Source of the DNA: Alkalihalobacterium sp048323755
GTDB lineage: Bacteria > Bacillota > Bacilli > Bacillales > Bacillaceae_F
NCBI RefSeq assembly: GCF_048323755.1
Contig: NZ_JBLWFS010000010.1
Coordinates: 1-64,000 of the forward strand
DNA: 64,000 nucleotides
Direction of reading: 5' to 3'
A model generated the notes under the pieces. It was given only the letters and a program-made list of their open reading frames with translations, was not told where the DNA came from and did not search any database. Position 1 is the first letter of the stretch, and the number at the start of each line of letters is the position of its first letter. Position numbers and translations under genes: made by a program. Shown one piece after another: positions 35,219 to 44,225 of this stretch.

Positions 35219-35245
35219 AAAGGGTGGACCTAGTCCACTCTTTTA
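35219..35245 (+). terminator. Intra-operon hairpin
   Basis: Arms GGGTGGAC/GTCCACTC around a short CTA(G) loop, followed by TTTT, between racemase and second amidase. It may attenuate rather than stop transcription, since the genes downstream have no other obvious promoter. Confidence 0.55.
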
Positions 35246-35269
35246 CCTTGAGTAAAGGAGGAAACCTAT

Positions 35270-36505
35270 TTGAAAAGTCTTGAACAAAGAATTGAAGCCC
35301 ATATAGACGAATTAGCCCAATATACCGAAACACCTAATCATGGTGTCACGCGTGTCGTGTATACCGAACAAGATACACTTGCAAAAGAATATATGAAAAA
35401 ACAAATGGAAGAATTAGGATTGAAAATAGAAGAAGATGAAATTGGAAATCTTTTTGGTACTTGGAAAGGAACAGATCGAAAGCTTCCTCAAGTATGGACG
35501 GGATCTCATTTAGATGCCCCGACACATGGAGGAAAGTTCGATGGGGTCGTTGGTGTATTTGGTTCTCTTGAAGCGATTCGAATTCTACAGCAAGAAAACT
35601 TTAAACCGAAACATGATATTATACTTGTCGTATTTGTTGCCGAAGAACCAACTAGATTTGGTATTGGATGTCTCGGAAGCCGTGCCCTAACGGGGATGAT
35701 CGTTCCAGCAGACCTCGAATCCTGGAAAGATAAAGATCACATATCTCTAAAAGAAGTACTTTTACAAAACGGACGTAATCCCGAGAAAGTATTATCGGAA
35801 GAACTTGCCCCCGAAAAAATTAAAAATTTCATTGAACTTCACGTTGAACAAGGTGCTGTACTAGAAACTGAGCAAAAAGAAATTGGCATTGTTGACGATA
35901 TAGCAGCTCCAACTGACATTCAGCTTATCATTCACGGGGAACAACGCCATGCAGGCAGTACGCCAATGTCAATCCGTAAAGACCCTATGCCTGCAGCTGC
36001 GGAAGTCATTCTGTTGGTAGAGAAACTTACAAAAAATAATATAAGTGAAACGAGTGTAGGGACTGTTGGGAAAATGGTGATTACACCCGGGGCGAGTAAT
36101 GTCATTCCAGAGCAGGTTGAATTGACAATTGATATTAGAGATGTGGATGCAAATAAAAAGAAACGGATTATTACTGAACTTTCTAAAGAAATAACGACAA
36201 TATTGGATGAACGTGACTTATCTTATCAATTTTCAATTAAAAGTGATGATGTCCCGTCTCGAATGAATGAGGAAGTTGTTCAGTTTATTAAAAAAAGCTG
36301 TGAAGAAGTGGGCTGTTCTGCAAAAGTAATGGCTAGCGGGGCTTATCATGATGCACTTATCATGTCTCGACGAGTTCCTGCTAATATGATTTTTGTTCCT
36401 AGTCAGAACGGAATTAGTCATGCACCAACAGAGTTTACGGCAACTGCAGAAATTGCTACAGGCATTAAAGTACTGGCCCGTACATTAGAAAAGCTCAGTA
36501 AATAA
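35270..36505 (+). CDS. M20-type N-carbamoyl-amino acid hydrolase / amidase (second, divergent copy)
   Basis: The 411-residue Zn-dependent hydrolase has GSHLDAPTHGGKFDG, VAEEPTRFGIGCLGSRAL, LHVEQG and SGAYHDALIMS. Its active-site text differs from the first copy: DAPTHGG versus DTVPNGG, and EEPTRF versus EEGTRF. This suggests another substrate (for example an N-carbamoyl-beta-amino acid or a different ureide). Translation starts at TTG 35270 behind AAAGGAGG (35254-35261); no better ATG exists near it. Specificity is inferred from divergence only. Confidence 0.85.
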   Translation: MKSLEQRIEAHIDELAQYTETPNHGVTRVVYTEQDTLAKEYMKKQMEELGLKIEEDEIGNLFGTWKGTDRKLPQVWTGSHLDAPTHGGKFDGVVGVFGSLEAIRILQQENFKPKHDIILVVFVAEEPTRFGIGCLGSRALTGMIVPADLESWKDKDHISLKEVLLQNGRNPEKVLSEELAPEKIKNFIELHVEQGAVLETEQKEIGIVDDIAAPTDIQLIIHGEQRHAGSTPMSIRKDPMPAAAEVILLVEKLTKNNISETSVGTVGKMVITPGASNVIPEQVELTIDIRDVDANKKKRIITELSKEITTILDERDLSYQFSIKSDDVPSRMNEEVVQFIKKSCEEVGCSAKVMASGAYHDALIMSRRVPANMIFVPSQNGISHAPTEFTATAEIATGIKVLARTLEKLSK

Positions 36506-36521
36506 CGCAGGAGGGATAGAA

Positions 36522-37916
36522 ATGAAAAAAATAATTAAAAACGGAAAAATCATAACAAGTTCAGACTCGTATGAAGCTGATCTTTTAATAGAAAACGGTA
36601 AAGTAGTTCAAATTGGTAGACAATTAGAAGAAGCTGGTGCACAAGTAGTTGATGCAACAGGGAAATTAATTTTGCCAGGGATGATTGATGAACATACACA
36701 CATTGAAAGTCCATTTGGTGGTACGGTAACAGCCCCTTGGAAAACAGAATCTGTAGCAGCTGCGATCGGTGGAACGACGACTGTCGTAGACTTTGCATTA
36801 CAACCAAAAGGAAAAAAATTAATGGATGGGATTGATCGCTGGAAACAACGAGCGGAAGGATCCTCTGCAATTGATTATGGCTTTCATATTGGGGTAACTG
36901 ATTTAAGAGATGATGTTATTAAGGAAATTCCTACGATTGTAAAAGAAGGAATTCCTACTCTAAAAGTATTTATGGCCTATAAAGATGATTTAATGATTGA
37001 TGATGCCACCATGTACAAAACGTTAGCGGCCGCAAAAGACGAAGGGGCATTGGTTATGGTTCACTGTGAAAATGGTGATTTAATTAATTTACTGCAAAAA
37101 CAATGTATTGAAAATAACCAAACTGACCCTTTCTATCATGCGGTAAGCCGACCGATCGAAGTGGAAACCGAGGCAACCTACCGCGCCATTTCAATAGCTG
37201 AAATCGTTGGTGCACCTCTTTTCATCGTTCATGTAAGTGGATATGAGCCTGCAGAAGTTATTCGTGCAGCTAAAGCAAAGGGACTACCCATCTATGCAGA
37301 AACGTGCCCACACTATTTACTTTTGACGATAGATGAATTAAAAAAATCGAACTTTGAGGGCGGAAAATATGTATGTTCACCACCACTAAGAGAACAACGA
37401 CATATCGATGCCCTGTGGAATGCTTTGAAAGACGGTACATTAGAGGCAATAGGCTCAGATCATTGTGCGTTTAATTTTAAAGGACAAAAAGAATTAGGCA
37501 AAGAAGACTTTAGGAAAATCCCTAACGGCGGAAATGGAATTGAACACCGCTTAACGTTACTTCACACATATGGAGTTCTTGAAGGAAAACTATCGTTAAA
37601 TAAAATGGTTGAATTGCTTTCGACGGCTCCTGCAAAAGTGATGGGTCTATTTCCTGAAAAAGGAACGATTGCAGTTGGAAGTGATGCAGACATTGTATTA
37701 TTTGACCCTAACAAAGAGCAAACGATCTCTCAAACTACCTCTCATCAAGGTTTGGACTATGATATGTTTGAGGGCTTTAAAACAAAAGGTGCACCGACTG
37801 ATGTATTTCTACGAGGAAAACAGATCGTTTCAAATGGTAAATTCGTCGGACAACTAGGAGACGGTCAGTTTGTTAGAAGAAGCCCGTTTGGTTATTGTTA
37901 TGATACAATTAAATGA
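36522..37916 (+). CDS. hydA: Dihydropyrimidinase / hydantoinase (cyclic amidohydrolase)
   Basis: The 464-residue amidohydrolase has MIDEHTHIE (His58, His60), the FMAYK lysine expected to be carboxylated, MVHCENG, IVHVSG and AIGSDHCAF, i.e. all ligands of the binuclear zinc centre. Family enzymes hydrolyse dihydropyrimidines and 5-substituted hydantoins, normally D-selective and ATP-independent. Sitting in the same operon as HyuA/HyuB gives the cell two mechanistically different ring-opening enzymes. AGGAGGG precedes the ATG. It is the last gene of the operon, followed by a hairpin at 37949. Confidence 0.92.
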   Translation: MKKIIKNGKIITSSDSYEADLLIENGKVVQIGRQLEEAGAQVVDATGKLILPGMIDEHTHIESPFGGTVTAPWKTESVAAAIGGTTTVVDFALQPKGKKLMDGIDRWKQRAEGSSAIDYGFHIGVTDLRDDVIKEIPTIVKEGIPTLKVFMAYKDDLMIDDATMYKTLAAAKDEGALVMVHCENGDLINLLQKQCIENNQTDPFYHAVSRPIEVETEATYRAISIAEIVGAPLFIVHVSGYEPAEVIRAAKAKGLPIYAETCPHYLLLTIDELKKSNFEGGKYVCSPPLREQRHIDALWNALKDGTLEAIGSDHCAFNFKGQKELGKEDFRKIPNGGNGIEHRLTLLHTYGVLEGKLSLNKMVELLSTAPAKVMGLFPEKGTIAVGSDADIVLFDPNKEQTISQTTSHQGLDYDMFEGFKTKGAPTDVFLRGKQIVSNGKFVGQLGDGQFVRRSPFGYCYDTIK

Positions 37917-37948
37917 TCGGAATAGTACCTTCTCATTAAGATAAACTA

Positions 37949-37988
37949 GACTCGGAAGATGCAAGTTTTTTTATGTATCTTTCGGGTC
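37949..37988 (+). terminator. Terminator-like hairpin at the end of the hydantoin operon
   Basis: A 15-bp stem, GACTCGGAAGATGCA paired with TGTATCTTTCGGGTC (three G-U pairs), with a loop containing seven Ts. The following tail is only moderately T-rich. Confidence 0.6.
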
Positions 37989-38100
37989 TTCTTGCATTGC
38001 TTGATATATTTTTTTTGGAATTTTATTATTTCAATAATCAAAATGTTTAGTGTATAGTTAAAAAATAAGGTTTTTTCTGTGTTACATAGGATCACTCTGA

Positions 38101-39126
38101 ATGGAAAAGTTAGTCCATATACGGAACAATATTGTTACCACTCAAAAGGTAGGTGAGGAAAGAATCAAACATCTTCATTCGTTTATATCAGGCAATCTGC
38201 CCCTTTTAATTATTTTTGTTGCATTCTTTACGTATTTTTTCCCGTTTCATTTACAAGTAGCGGGCTGGGTGCCAAGTGTTTTACTCGGTTTCGTGATTTT
38301 TTTTACGGGCCTATCGATGAATGTGGAAGCGATTAAGAAGATGCGGTCGAAGTACGGTGTGTTAGGATTAGCTACCTGTTTGAAGTGGACAATTACCGTA
38401 ATTATTTCTGTTGCTTTGGCCCATTTATTTTTTGCAACACGTCCGGAAATAGCTGCCGGTGTTATTTTGTCAGGTACGGTTCCTAATGCTACCGCGGCAA
38501 CTCTTTACACATTTATTGCTGGAGGGAATACTTCCTTAGTCATTGCGGCTTCTTTTTTAGATATCATCATAAGTCCGATTGTAACTCCTTTGGCATTACT
38601 AGGTATTGAAGGGGAAAGTGTCACCATCTCCTTTTTTAATTTACTGCAATCGTTTATTCTTATCGTCATCTTACCGATCACAGCGGGGCTCTTCTTTCAA
38701 CGAAAGCTTCCTCATATAGTGGCAAAGTCAGTGAGTTATACAAAACTAGGTTCATCGATTACGCTGCTGCTCATCATTCATACGATTATTGGAAGTGCAA
38801 AAGGAGCGATCTCTTCAGAACTTATTATTTTTCCAATCATTACGCTTGTTGCCTTTTTACAAGTGACCCTGCCAATGCTGATAGCTTATTTACTGTTGCA
38901 ATTAAAATGGCTAAAAGTAGAAAATGAAGATGTGACGGCGATTGTTTTTCATGTTGGATTATGTAATACGGCGTTAGCTGCAATTCTAGCGATTGAATTT
39001 ATTAGTGAAATAGCCGCTATCCCAGCTATTATTAATATGGTTATTAATCTGTCATTTGGATCTTTTCTTGCTAATTACTTGTCCAAGAGAACACCTGACC
39101 CAGAGTTGATTAAACTAGCAAATTAA
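38101..39126 (+). CDS. Bile acid:sodium symporter (BASS) family transporter
   Basis: The 341-residue membrane protein has about 9-10 helices. GFVIFFTGLSMNVEAIKKM, the conserved motif region GVILSGTVPNATAATLYTFIAGGN and VGLCNTALAAILAIEF fit the BASS/PanS-YocS group. Substrates in bacteria include keto acids, pantoate and others; none can be assigned here. There is no strong ribosome-binding site before ATG 38101. It follows the hydantoin operon after a hairpin and 180 bp, so co-regulation is possible but not shown. Confidence 0.75.
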   Translation: MEKLVHIRNNIVTTQKVGEERIKHLHSFISGNLPLLIIFVAFFTYFFPFHLQVAGWVPSVLLGFVIFFTGLSMNVEAIKKMRSKYGVLGLATCLKWTITVIISVALAHLFFATRPEIAAGVILSGTVPNATAATLYTFIAGGNTSLVIAASFLDIIISPIVTPLALLGIEGESVTISFFNLLQSFILIVILPITAGLFFQRKLPHIVAKSVSYTKLGSSITLLLIIHTIIGSAKGAISSELIIFPIITLVAFLQVTLPMLIAYLLLQLKWLKVENEDVTAIVFHVGLCNTALAAILAIEFISEIAAIPAIINMVINLSFGSFLANYLSKRTPDPELIKLAN

Positions 39127-39225
39127 TAGGAGAGCTCTTGTTTTTGGATACTATATTATTATTATGTAAACTTAAAAGTTCGATTTATGTACAGAAACAA
39201 TATTAGATTTATTTTTCCATAATAG

Positions 39226-39270
39226 AAAAAGCCAGTCACTTCCATATTATCTGAAAGTAGCTGGCTTTTC
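39226..39270. terminator. Bidirectional terminator between convergent genes
   Basis: Arms AAAAGCCAG and CTGGCTTTT with a 26-base partly paired interior. T-runs exist on both strands. Confidence 0.7.
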
Positions 39271-39303
39271 TTAAGTTAAGTGCTTCCTCGTTTTAAACTA
39301 TCG

Positions 39304-39963
39304 TTAAGACATCCAATTTGGCGGGGTGTTTTTATCCCAATAGATGGTACCAAGTTCATGATGGGTTTCAAAGTTGTCATTGGCTGTGTGATAGTGAAAG
39401 TTGAACCAATATCCTTGTTGTGGCGGGTGATCTCGACGGACATGGAAACGATATAAATCTTCCCCATTCCTCATATCATAGACATGAAATATTTTTTCAC
39501 CTAGACCATCCGAAGGGTCATTCGTAATATATAAATTTCGTAGCAGTTCCTCATCAGCTTCCTGGCTAATGTCGGCAAGCGTTTCTTCTAACTTAGGGAG
39601 AATAAGCTCGCGGTATTCATCTTCAATCTTTGATTTAATTCTTGTTCCAAATTTATTAATCGTTTGTGAATCTGCATGGTAAACTGTGTAGTCTATCCAT
39701 TTCTCAACGAGTTCCTCACTGTCTGTTCCTGCGGCAACTTCATGCCATGGGAGCATCATTATGTCTGTGTCTGAGCTTATATGATCTTCTAGGTCAGATA
39801 GTATATGTACTTCGTCTGAAGTTTTTTCCTTTTGACTAACTTCTGCATCGGAAGGTGATTTTGCTTCAGATTCATTCGAATGTAGGTAGGGAGGTGGAGT
39901 AATTGTTCCTAATGTTAAGACCGTAATCGCAATAAATAGTGACTTCCTTAACCAGTGTGGCAT
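39304..39963 (-). CDS. ypjP: YpjP-like protein
   Basis: The 219-residue protein has an N-terminal hydrophobic segment (MPHWLRKSLFIAITVLTLGT), probably a signal anchor. A variable acidic stretch follows, then a conserved C-terminal half: FGTRIKSKIEDEYRELILPK, GEDLYRFHVRRDHPPQQGYW and FHYHTANDNFETHHELGTIYWDKNTPPNW. This matches the Bacillus YpjP family almost residue for residue in the last 60 positions. The function of YpjP is unknown. It is monocistronic. Confidence 0.85.
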   Translation of the reverse strand: MPHWLRKSLFIAITVLTLGTITPPPYLHSNESEAKSPSDAEVSQKEKTSDEVHILSDLEDHISSDTDIMMLPWHEVAAGTDSEELVEKWIDYTVYHADSQTINKFGTRIKSKIEDEYRELILPKLEETLADISQEADEELLRNLYITNDPSDGLGEKIFHVYDMRNGEDLYRFHVRRDHPPQQGYWFNFHYHTANDNFETHHELGTIYWDKNTPPNWMS

Positions 39964-40135
39964 CTCTTTTCCTCCAGTTAATAATTTACTAGTTTATGTG
40001 TATCTTTTAATTTATGTAACTCTATTTTCTCACGATTGAAGCTAGATTACTAGGAACACATCGAATTTTTAATCAAATTGTAATGAATGAATAATGTATC
40101 TTTCTTGCAGCCTAAGTGTTGGGGTAAAAAGAGAC

Positions 40136-40171
40136 AAAAAAGGTGACTGAGATTAAGAAGTTAGGCACCTT
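40136..40171 (-). terminator. Weak terminator on the minus strand
   Basis: On the minus strand AAGGTG and CACCTT arms enclose about 20 bases and are followed by TTTTTTGTC, downstream of the membrane protein at 40293. The short stem makes it uncertain. The rest of the 329-bp gap 39964-40292 shows nothing I can support. Confidence 0.35.
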
Positions 40172-40292
40172 CATCGTAACAATGCCTGCTAATTACACAG
40201 ACAATGATATAACAAAAAGGAGCTAGATCTTAGTCCCGTCACCTTGTAAAAGAGAATATAGTGTTGTAGTTTATAGCATATGAAACATGAAT

Positions 40293-41315
40293 TTAAGTGG
40301 AAGGAGTAACTCCTTTATTATTAGGTGTAGACGTATCGCCCTTTTGCCGTTCGCCTTTCCTTTTATTAAATAATTCTTTGAACTTCGACGAAACGTTTAA
40401 TAGTTTTTGCTGTAGATCAACGCTCGGTTCCATGCCTTTAATATTTAGCTGGAAGGTGCGAACCATCGCAATCATCGCAATAGGGTCAACGATCGCGCGT
40501 TTAATCATCGATGTAATAATAAAAGCACCGATGATGGCAAAATACCCAAGAATTGCTGCACCTTCAGCGCTACTCGTCATTGCAGAGGCGAGAGCCATCA
40601 ATGGAAAGACACTAATAAAAAAGACACTGAGATTTAGTATAAAGACAAATGCTACGATTCCAGCTGCTGTAAGTACAATGTTTTTCCAACTTTGTGCATA
40701 TAATACAACGCCATCACATGCAGATTTCCACACACTATCGTTTTCCTCTTCGCCGTTTTCGGTCATCTCGCTATTTTTAAGCATGATATAACTAAGAATG
40801 GCTTCGTCGATATAACGTAGACTTACTTCCATTACTTTACTTAAGATCGCAATGACCTTCTTAGCCCCAGGAATAAAATTAAAAAAGTTACCTATCCTCA
40901 ACAACCATCTTTGAATTTGACGAACGGCAGCATATACAATTTTATCTACGACAAAAGCAACATTAGCAGAGCCAAAGTTCTTAACGACTTGATCTTTTCC
41001 GTAGGTAATCTGATTTTTTCCTTCTGGCACTTCACCTTTTCTAAGCAATTCAGTAACAACTGAAATATGGCCAACTTTAACCATATACAAAAAATATCTC
41101 TCAACAAACCGCAATACCCCAAATACGGTAAAAAATGTAACAATCATCATGATGATGAAAAAACCTGCTGCGAAATCAAACCATCTAAAAAGTAAGTTCC
41201 CTAACCCAATCATAAGTCCTAAGAAAATCAAAGAAACTAGCCCAAACAATGCATAAACGATAAGCCTAGAAATAAAGAAAGGCATCGTACGCATGATGAG
41301 TTGTGTAATTGACAT
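40293..41315 (-). CDS. Hypothetical polytopic membrane protein
   Basis: The 340-residue protein has about six membrane helices: a pair at about 13-70 (ALFGLVSLIFLGLMIGLGNLL), central amphipathic segments, then two to three long helices at about 205-265 (IVLTAAGIVAFVFILNLSVFFISVFPLMALASAM). It ends in a basic hydrophilic tail (LFNKRKGERQKGD). AGAGGTGG precedes the start. Lone gene. I do not recognise the family; no transporter or enzyme motif is visible. Confidence 0.65.
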   Translation of the reverse strand: MSITQLIMRTMPFFISRLIVYALFGLVSLIFLGLMIGLGNLLFRWFDFAAGFFIIMMIVTFFTVFGVLRFVERYFLYMVKVGHISVVTELLRKGEVPEGKNQITYGKDQVVKNFGSANVAFVVDKIVYAAVRQIQRWLLRIGNFFNFIPGAKKVIAILSKVMEVSLRYIDEAILSYIMLKNSEMTENGEEENDSVWKSACDGVVLYAQSWKNIVLTAAGIVAFVFILNLSVFFISVFPLMALASAMTSSAEGAAILGYFAIIGAFIITSMIKRAIVDPIAMIAMVRTFQLNIKGMEPSVDLQQKLLNVSSKFKELFNKRKGERQKGDTSTPNNKGVTPST

Positions 41316-41795
41316 TTTGCCTTACCACCTCTTTCAAAAATTTACGCAAATAATGGGCGTAACAACGACAGTGATCCTTCACCTCTCTTTCGTATAGAGT
41401 AGAAACATTGAGAAACGTGTAAAATATTGAGTATTTTGTGGTAAAAATCAAAATGGGATTTTTGAGGGGGAATTTAGTGAAATATGGAGAATTTTATAAA
41501 ATCATACAATTAAAATGGTATTGTTTTCCTAAGTTTATGTAAAGTGACTTTATTCCTTAATTGGTAAAATATTACATAGATTGTCCTAAGAAATGAAAGG
41601 GCTAAAGTCATACTGAAATAGGGCCGTTAGCGATAGAAGACTTTTTGAAAAAAGTTGTTTCTTTATCTAAAAGTAAGAACAATTATTTTCCAATTGTTCC
41701 CTTACACATGTTACTATTAAAACCAAGTGATACTTATTAAATAGTAGGTACATTTTGTCATTCTAAGCTAGTGATAAAATAGGGGAGAGTCTTAA
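41316..41795. other. Gene-free stretch between divergent genes
   Basis: 480 bp, AT-rich. I see no repeat unit, RNA structure, operator or open frame with coding character. It probably carries the promoters of the two flanking genes. Confidence 0.6.
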
Positions 41796-42650
41796 ATGAA
41801 AAGAACAGTAAACGTAATTGTAGTGGTGGTTATCGCAAGTCTACTATTCAATTTATATAGTATTGTTAAAATGAACCAACTAGGGAAAGAGTTAGAGTAT
41901 CTGAGAGAAAGTTATTCGAGAACCGAATGGCAAATGGTGAACGAAGTCTCTGGCATACAACAGCAACTCTACGAATGGAGAGAAAGCGATAAATGGATTG
42001 CAGATATTCATTTCTTACCAGATATTGAAGCGACTAGCCATCGTGCGATTTATTTGGATGTTCAATGGACATTTAAAGAATTAGAAAGTGATGCGGATGT
42101 GGTTTTCTCCTATAAAAAAGACGAAGAGGCCGAGTGGCGTGAAGTCGTGGCAAGTCTGATGTCAGGTACAACCTATGAGGCGGCTATTCAAATTGATCCT
42201 AAATTCAGTTATGTATATAAGATAGATTCCGTTGGTTCTTTAAACAGAGGAACGGGCACCGAATACCTCCCAGTGGATCTTTTTCAATCACGGGGATTAA
42301 CGATCAGTTATTCAACTTTTATGAGTGGGAAGACTACTCATTTTGAAGCGATTATTGAACAGCGGGATGTATGGTTTGATTTTTATAAGGTCGAAGAAGC
42401 AAAAGCTTACGTACACCTAAATGATGGGTCGCAAAAAGTAGTTGATTTTACTTATGGAATTTTTGATGACGGAATTTATGATGATGAAATGCAGCATGAA
42501 CTTGACGGTGAAGAAGTTTGGGCAGTTCAGGTGGAGATGGAAGATATGATGTTTGTTGAAGTAGAAGTCACATATGCAGACGGTCGTACGGAAAAAGAGA
42601 CATTCGATCTATTGGAAGGTAATGTTGAAGAAATACGGGAACATATGTAG
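41796..42650 (+). CDS. Membrane-anchored extracytoplasmic protein, function unknown
   Basis: The 284-residue protein has one N-terminal signal anchor (VNVIVVVVIASLLFNLYSIV), a short coiled coil (about 30-60, KELEYLRESYSRTEWQMVNE) and a beta-rich, acidic outer domain with repeated (F/Y)-x-(Y/V) strands (TFKELESDADVVFSYKKDEE, DGEEVWAVQVEMED). GGGGAGAG precedes the start. No family recognised. The outer domain may be Ig- or fibronectin-like, which is inference from strand pattern only. Confidence 0.65.
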   Translation: MKRTVNVIVVVVIASLLFNLYSIVKMNQLGKELEYLRESYSRTEWQMVNEVSGIQQQLYEWRESDKWIADIHFLPDIEATSHRAIYLDVQWTFKELESDADVVFSYKKDEEAEWREVVASLMSGTTYEAAIQIDPKFSYVYKIDSVGSLNRGTGTEYLPVDLFQSRGLTISYSTFMSGKTTHFEAIIEQRDVWFDFYKVEEAKAYVHLNDGSQKVVDFTYGIFDDGIYDDEMQHELDGEEVWAVQVEMEDMMFVEVEVTYADGRTEKETFDLLEGNVEEIREHM

Positions 42651-42859
42651 GTTTGGTAAAGGTAAAGGTCGATTTGGGAGAGTGTTAGAGTGGTAAGGGT
42701 ATCATATATAAGTTTATTTTTATTATTAATGGATTAGTGAAGTGTCTCAGTTGATAGATCGAACGGTTCAGTAAGGGGTTTTGGAAAGTTATTAAGTCTT
42801 CGGATGAACAAATTCATACGAAGCTAGTGTGATACCAATATAAGAGTTGAGGTGAGACC

Positions 42860-43282
42860 GTGTCTATAAAAGGTCTAAATCATTTTTTATTTTCGGTTTC
42901 TGATTTAGAGCAGGCCATTATTTTTTACAAAGACGTTTTTGATGCGAGATTGCTAGTAAAGGGGAGAACGACAGCTTATTTTGACCTAAATGGGATGTGG
43001 CTAGCCTTGAATGAAGAAAAGGAAATTCCGCGTCAGGAAATCAATCAATCTTACACGCATATCGCATTTTCAATAGAAGAAGCCGATTACGAGCCAATGT
43101 ACGAGAAGCTAGAAAGGCTAGGTGTAAATATCCTTTCGGGACGGCCAAGAGATGAAAGAGATCGAAAATCAATCTATTTTACAGATCCTGATGGTCACAA
43201 ATTCGAATTCCATACAGGCACACTGCAAGACCGAATCGATTACTATAAACAAGAAAAAGAGCATATGGAGTTTTATGATTAG
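42860..43282 (+). CDS. fosB: FosB-type metallothiol transferase (fosfomycin resistance)
   Basis: The 140-residue VOC-fold enzyme is nearly identical in motif order to Bacillus FosB: IKGLNHFLFSVSDLEQ, LLVKGRTTAYFDLNGMWLAL, YTHIAFSIEE, ERDRKSIYFTDPDGHKFEFH and TGTLQDRIDYYKQEK. Metal ligands are His7/8 (NHFLF), His in YTHIAF and Glu in KFEFH. Known FosB enzymes add bacillithiol or Cys to fosfomycin in the cytoplasm. GTG 42860 is used behind GAGGTGAG. Chromosomal copies are common in Bacillus; nothing here suggests recent transfer. Confidence 0.92.
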   Translation: MSIKGLNHFLFSVSDLEQAIIFYKDVFDARLLVKGRTTAYFDLNGMWLALNEEKEIPRQEINQSYTHIAFSIEEADYEPMYEKLERLGVNILSGRPRDERDRKSIYFTDPDGHKFEFHTGTLQDRIDYYKQEKEHMEFYD

Positions 43283-43404
43283 TACGGTTCTCAGTAATTG
43301 TAAGTGAGAAGCTAGAAGAATACAGGAGTCAGAGTTAGAGGCTCGTAGAAAAAACGGATCTCCAACATAATGCAAATAAACAAAAAGACACGAGGTGATA
43401 CGAG

Positions 43405-43593
43405 ATGTTTGGTGAAATTGAATTTAATGTATTTGATGCCATTTTCCAATTACTTAGTTTAGCAGTATTAATAGGTTTTATTATGCTGATTGTGTTTTTC
43501 ATAAGGACTACCATCGAGAACAAAAAGCGCATGATACGTATTGAGGAAAAAATAGATGATATTTTACAAAAGCTGGAGAAGAAGCAAAGTTAA
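43405..43593 (+). CDS. Small membrane protein, DUF4083-like
   Basis: The 62-residue protein has one membrane helix (about 13-34, LSLAVLIGFIMLIVFFI) followed by a basic segment and a short coiled coil (IEEKIDDILQKLEKK). The organisation is that of Bacillaceae DUF4083 proteins. GAGGTGAT lies before ATG 43405. Function unknown. Confidence 0.65.
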   Translation: MFGEIEFNVFDAIFQLLSLAVLIGFIMLIVFFIRTTIENKKRMIRIEEKIDDILQKLEKKQS

Positions 43594-43688
43594 CTATAAA
43601 CTTTCTATTATATAATCCAAAAAAATTTTGTAATAGATTATAGCAATTTTCTGTATAAAAGAGAATACGATAGAAGGGAGGCCTGCGC

Positions 43689-44123
43689 ATGGTGTTTACG
43701 GCTAAAACATCAAAGTTGCCACTTCTTTTACTTTTAGTTATAAGTATTTTTAATTTAATTAGATTTAGTTCAAGCTATTCTGAATGGCAACTAGTAGTGG
43801 GGATATTATTTTTAGTGCTTCTCTTCCTAACATTATTCTTAAACTATACATTCATTATTCATCCAACCGCATTCGTATTTTTTGTTAGATTGCATAAACT
43901 CCCAGTATTGACTATAAATACCAATTCCGATTATGTAGAAAAGATTAAATTTAGACGCTATGGTTGGGAAGTAAAAGGGGCTGTTATTGAAGTAAGAAAA
44001 AAACTAAATATGAGGATTATTAATTTCCATCCCTACGAAGTCTATGATGAACTATACCGGTTTGCCACACAACACAACATACCGGTTACCAAAACGAAAG
44101 ATTATCAAATTTTAGAAAAATAA
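43689..44123 (+). CDS. Hypothetical membrane protein with PH-like cytoplasmic domain
   Basis: The 144-residue protein has two close hydrophobic helices (about 10-28 and 34-54). It is followed by about 90 residues that read like a small beta-barrel (LPVLTINTNSDYVEKIKFRRYG, AVIEVRKKLNMRIINFHPYE) and a terminal helix. The layout resembles bacterial PH-like membrane proteins such as SunI relatives, but the match is weak. GGGAGGCC precedes the start. A role in immunity or anything else is not shown. Confidence 0.6.
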   Translation: MVFTAKTSKLPLLLLLVISIFNLIRFSSSYSEWQLVVGILFLVLLFLTLFLNYTFIIHPTAFVFFVRLHKLPVLTINTNSDYVEKIKFRRYGWEVKGAVIEVRKKLNMRIINFHPYEVYDELYRFATQHNIPVTKTKDYQILEK

Positions 44124-44225
44124 AGAGGTAAACTATTAGCATTTCAGTGGTTTTTTAGTATAGTATTATATTAAAAGTAACTCCCAATAAAGCTAGTCAT
44201 TTTATTTATAAATGGAGGAAGATGC

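Noticed and set aside
42860..43282. Recently acquired antibiotic-resistance gene
   Set aside because: fosB is a normal chromosomal gene in many Bacillus. No mobile element, base-composition break or second resistance gene surrounds it.
43689..44123. Bacteriocin immunity protein (SunI-like)
   Set aside because: Only the two-helix plus small beta-domain layout is similar. No bacteriocin precursor, modification or export gene is present.
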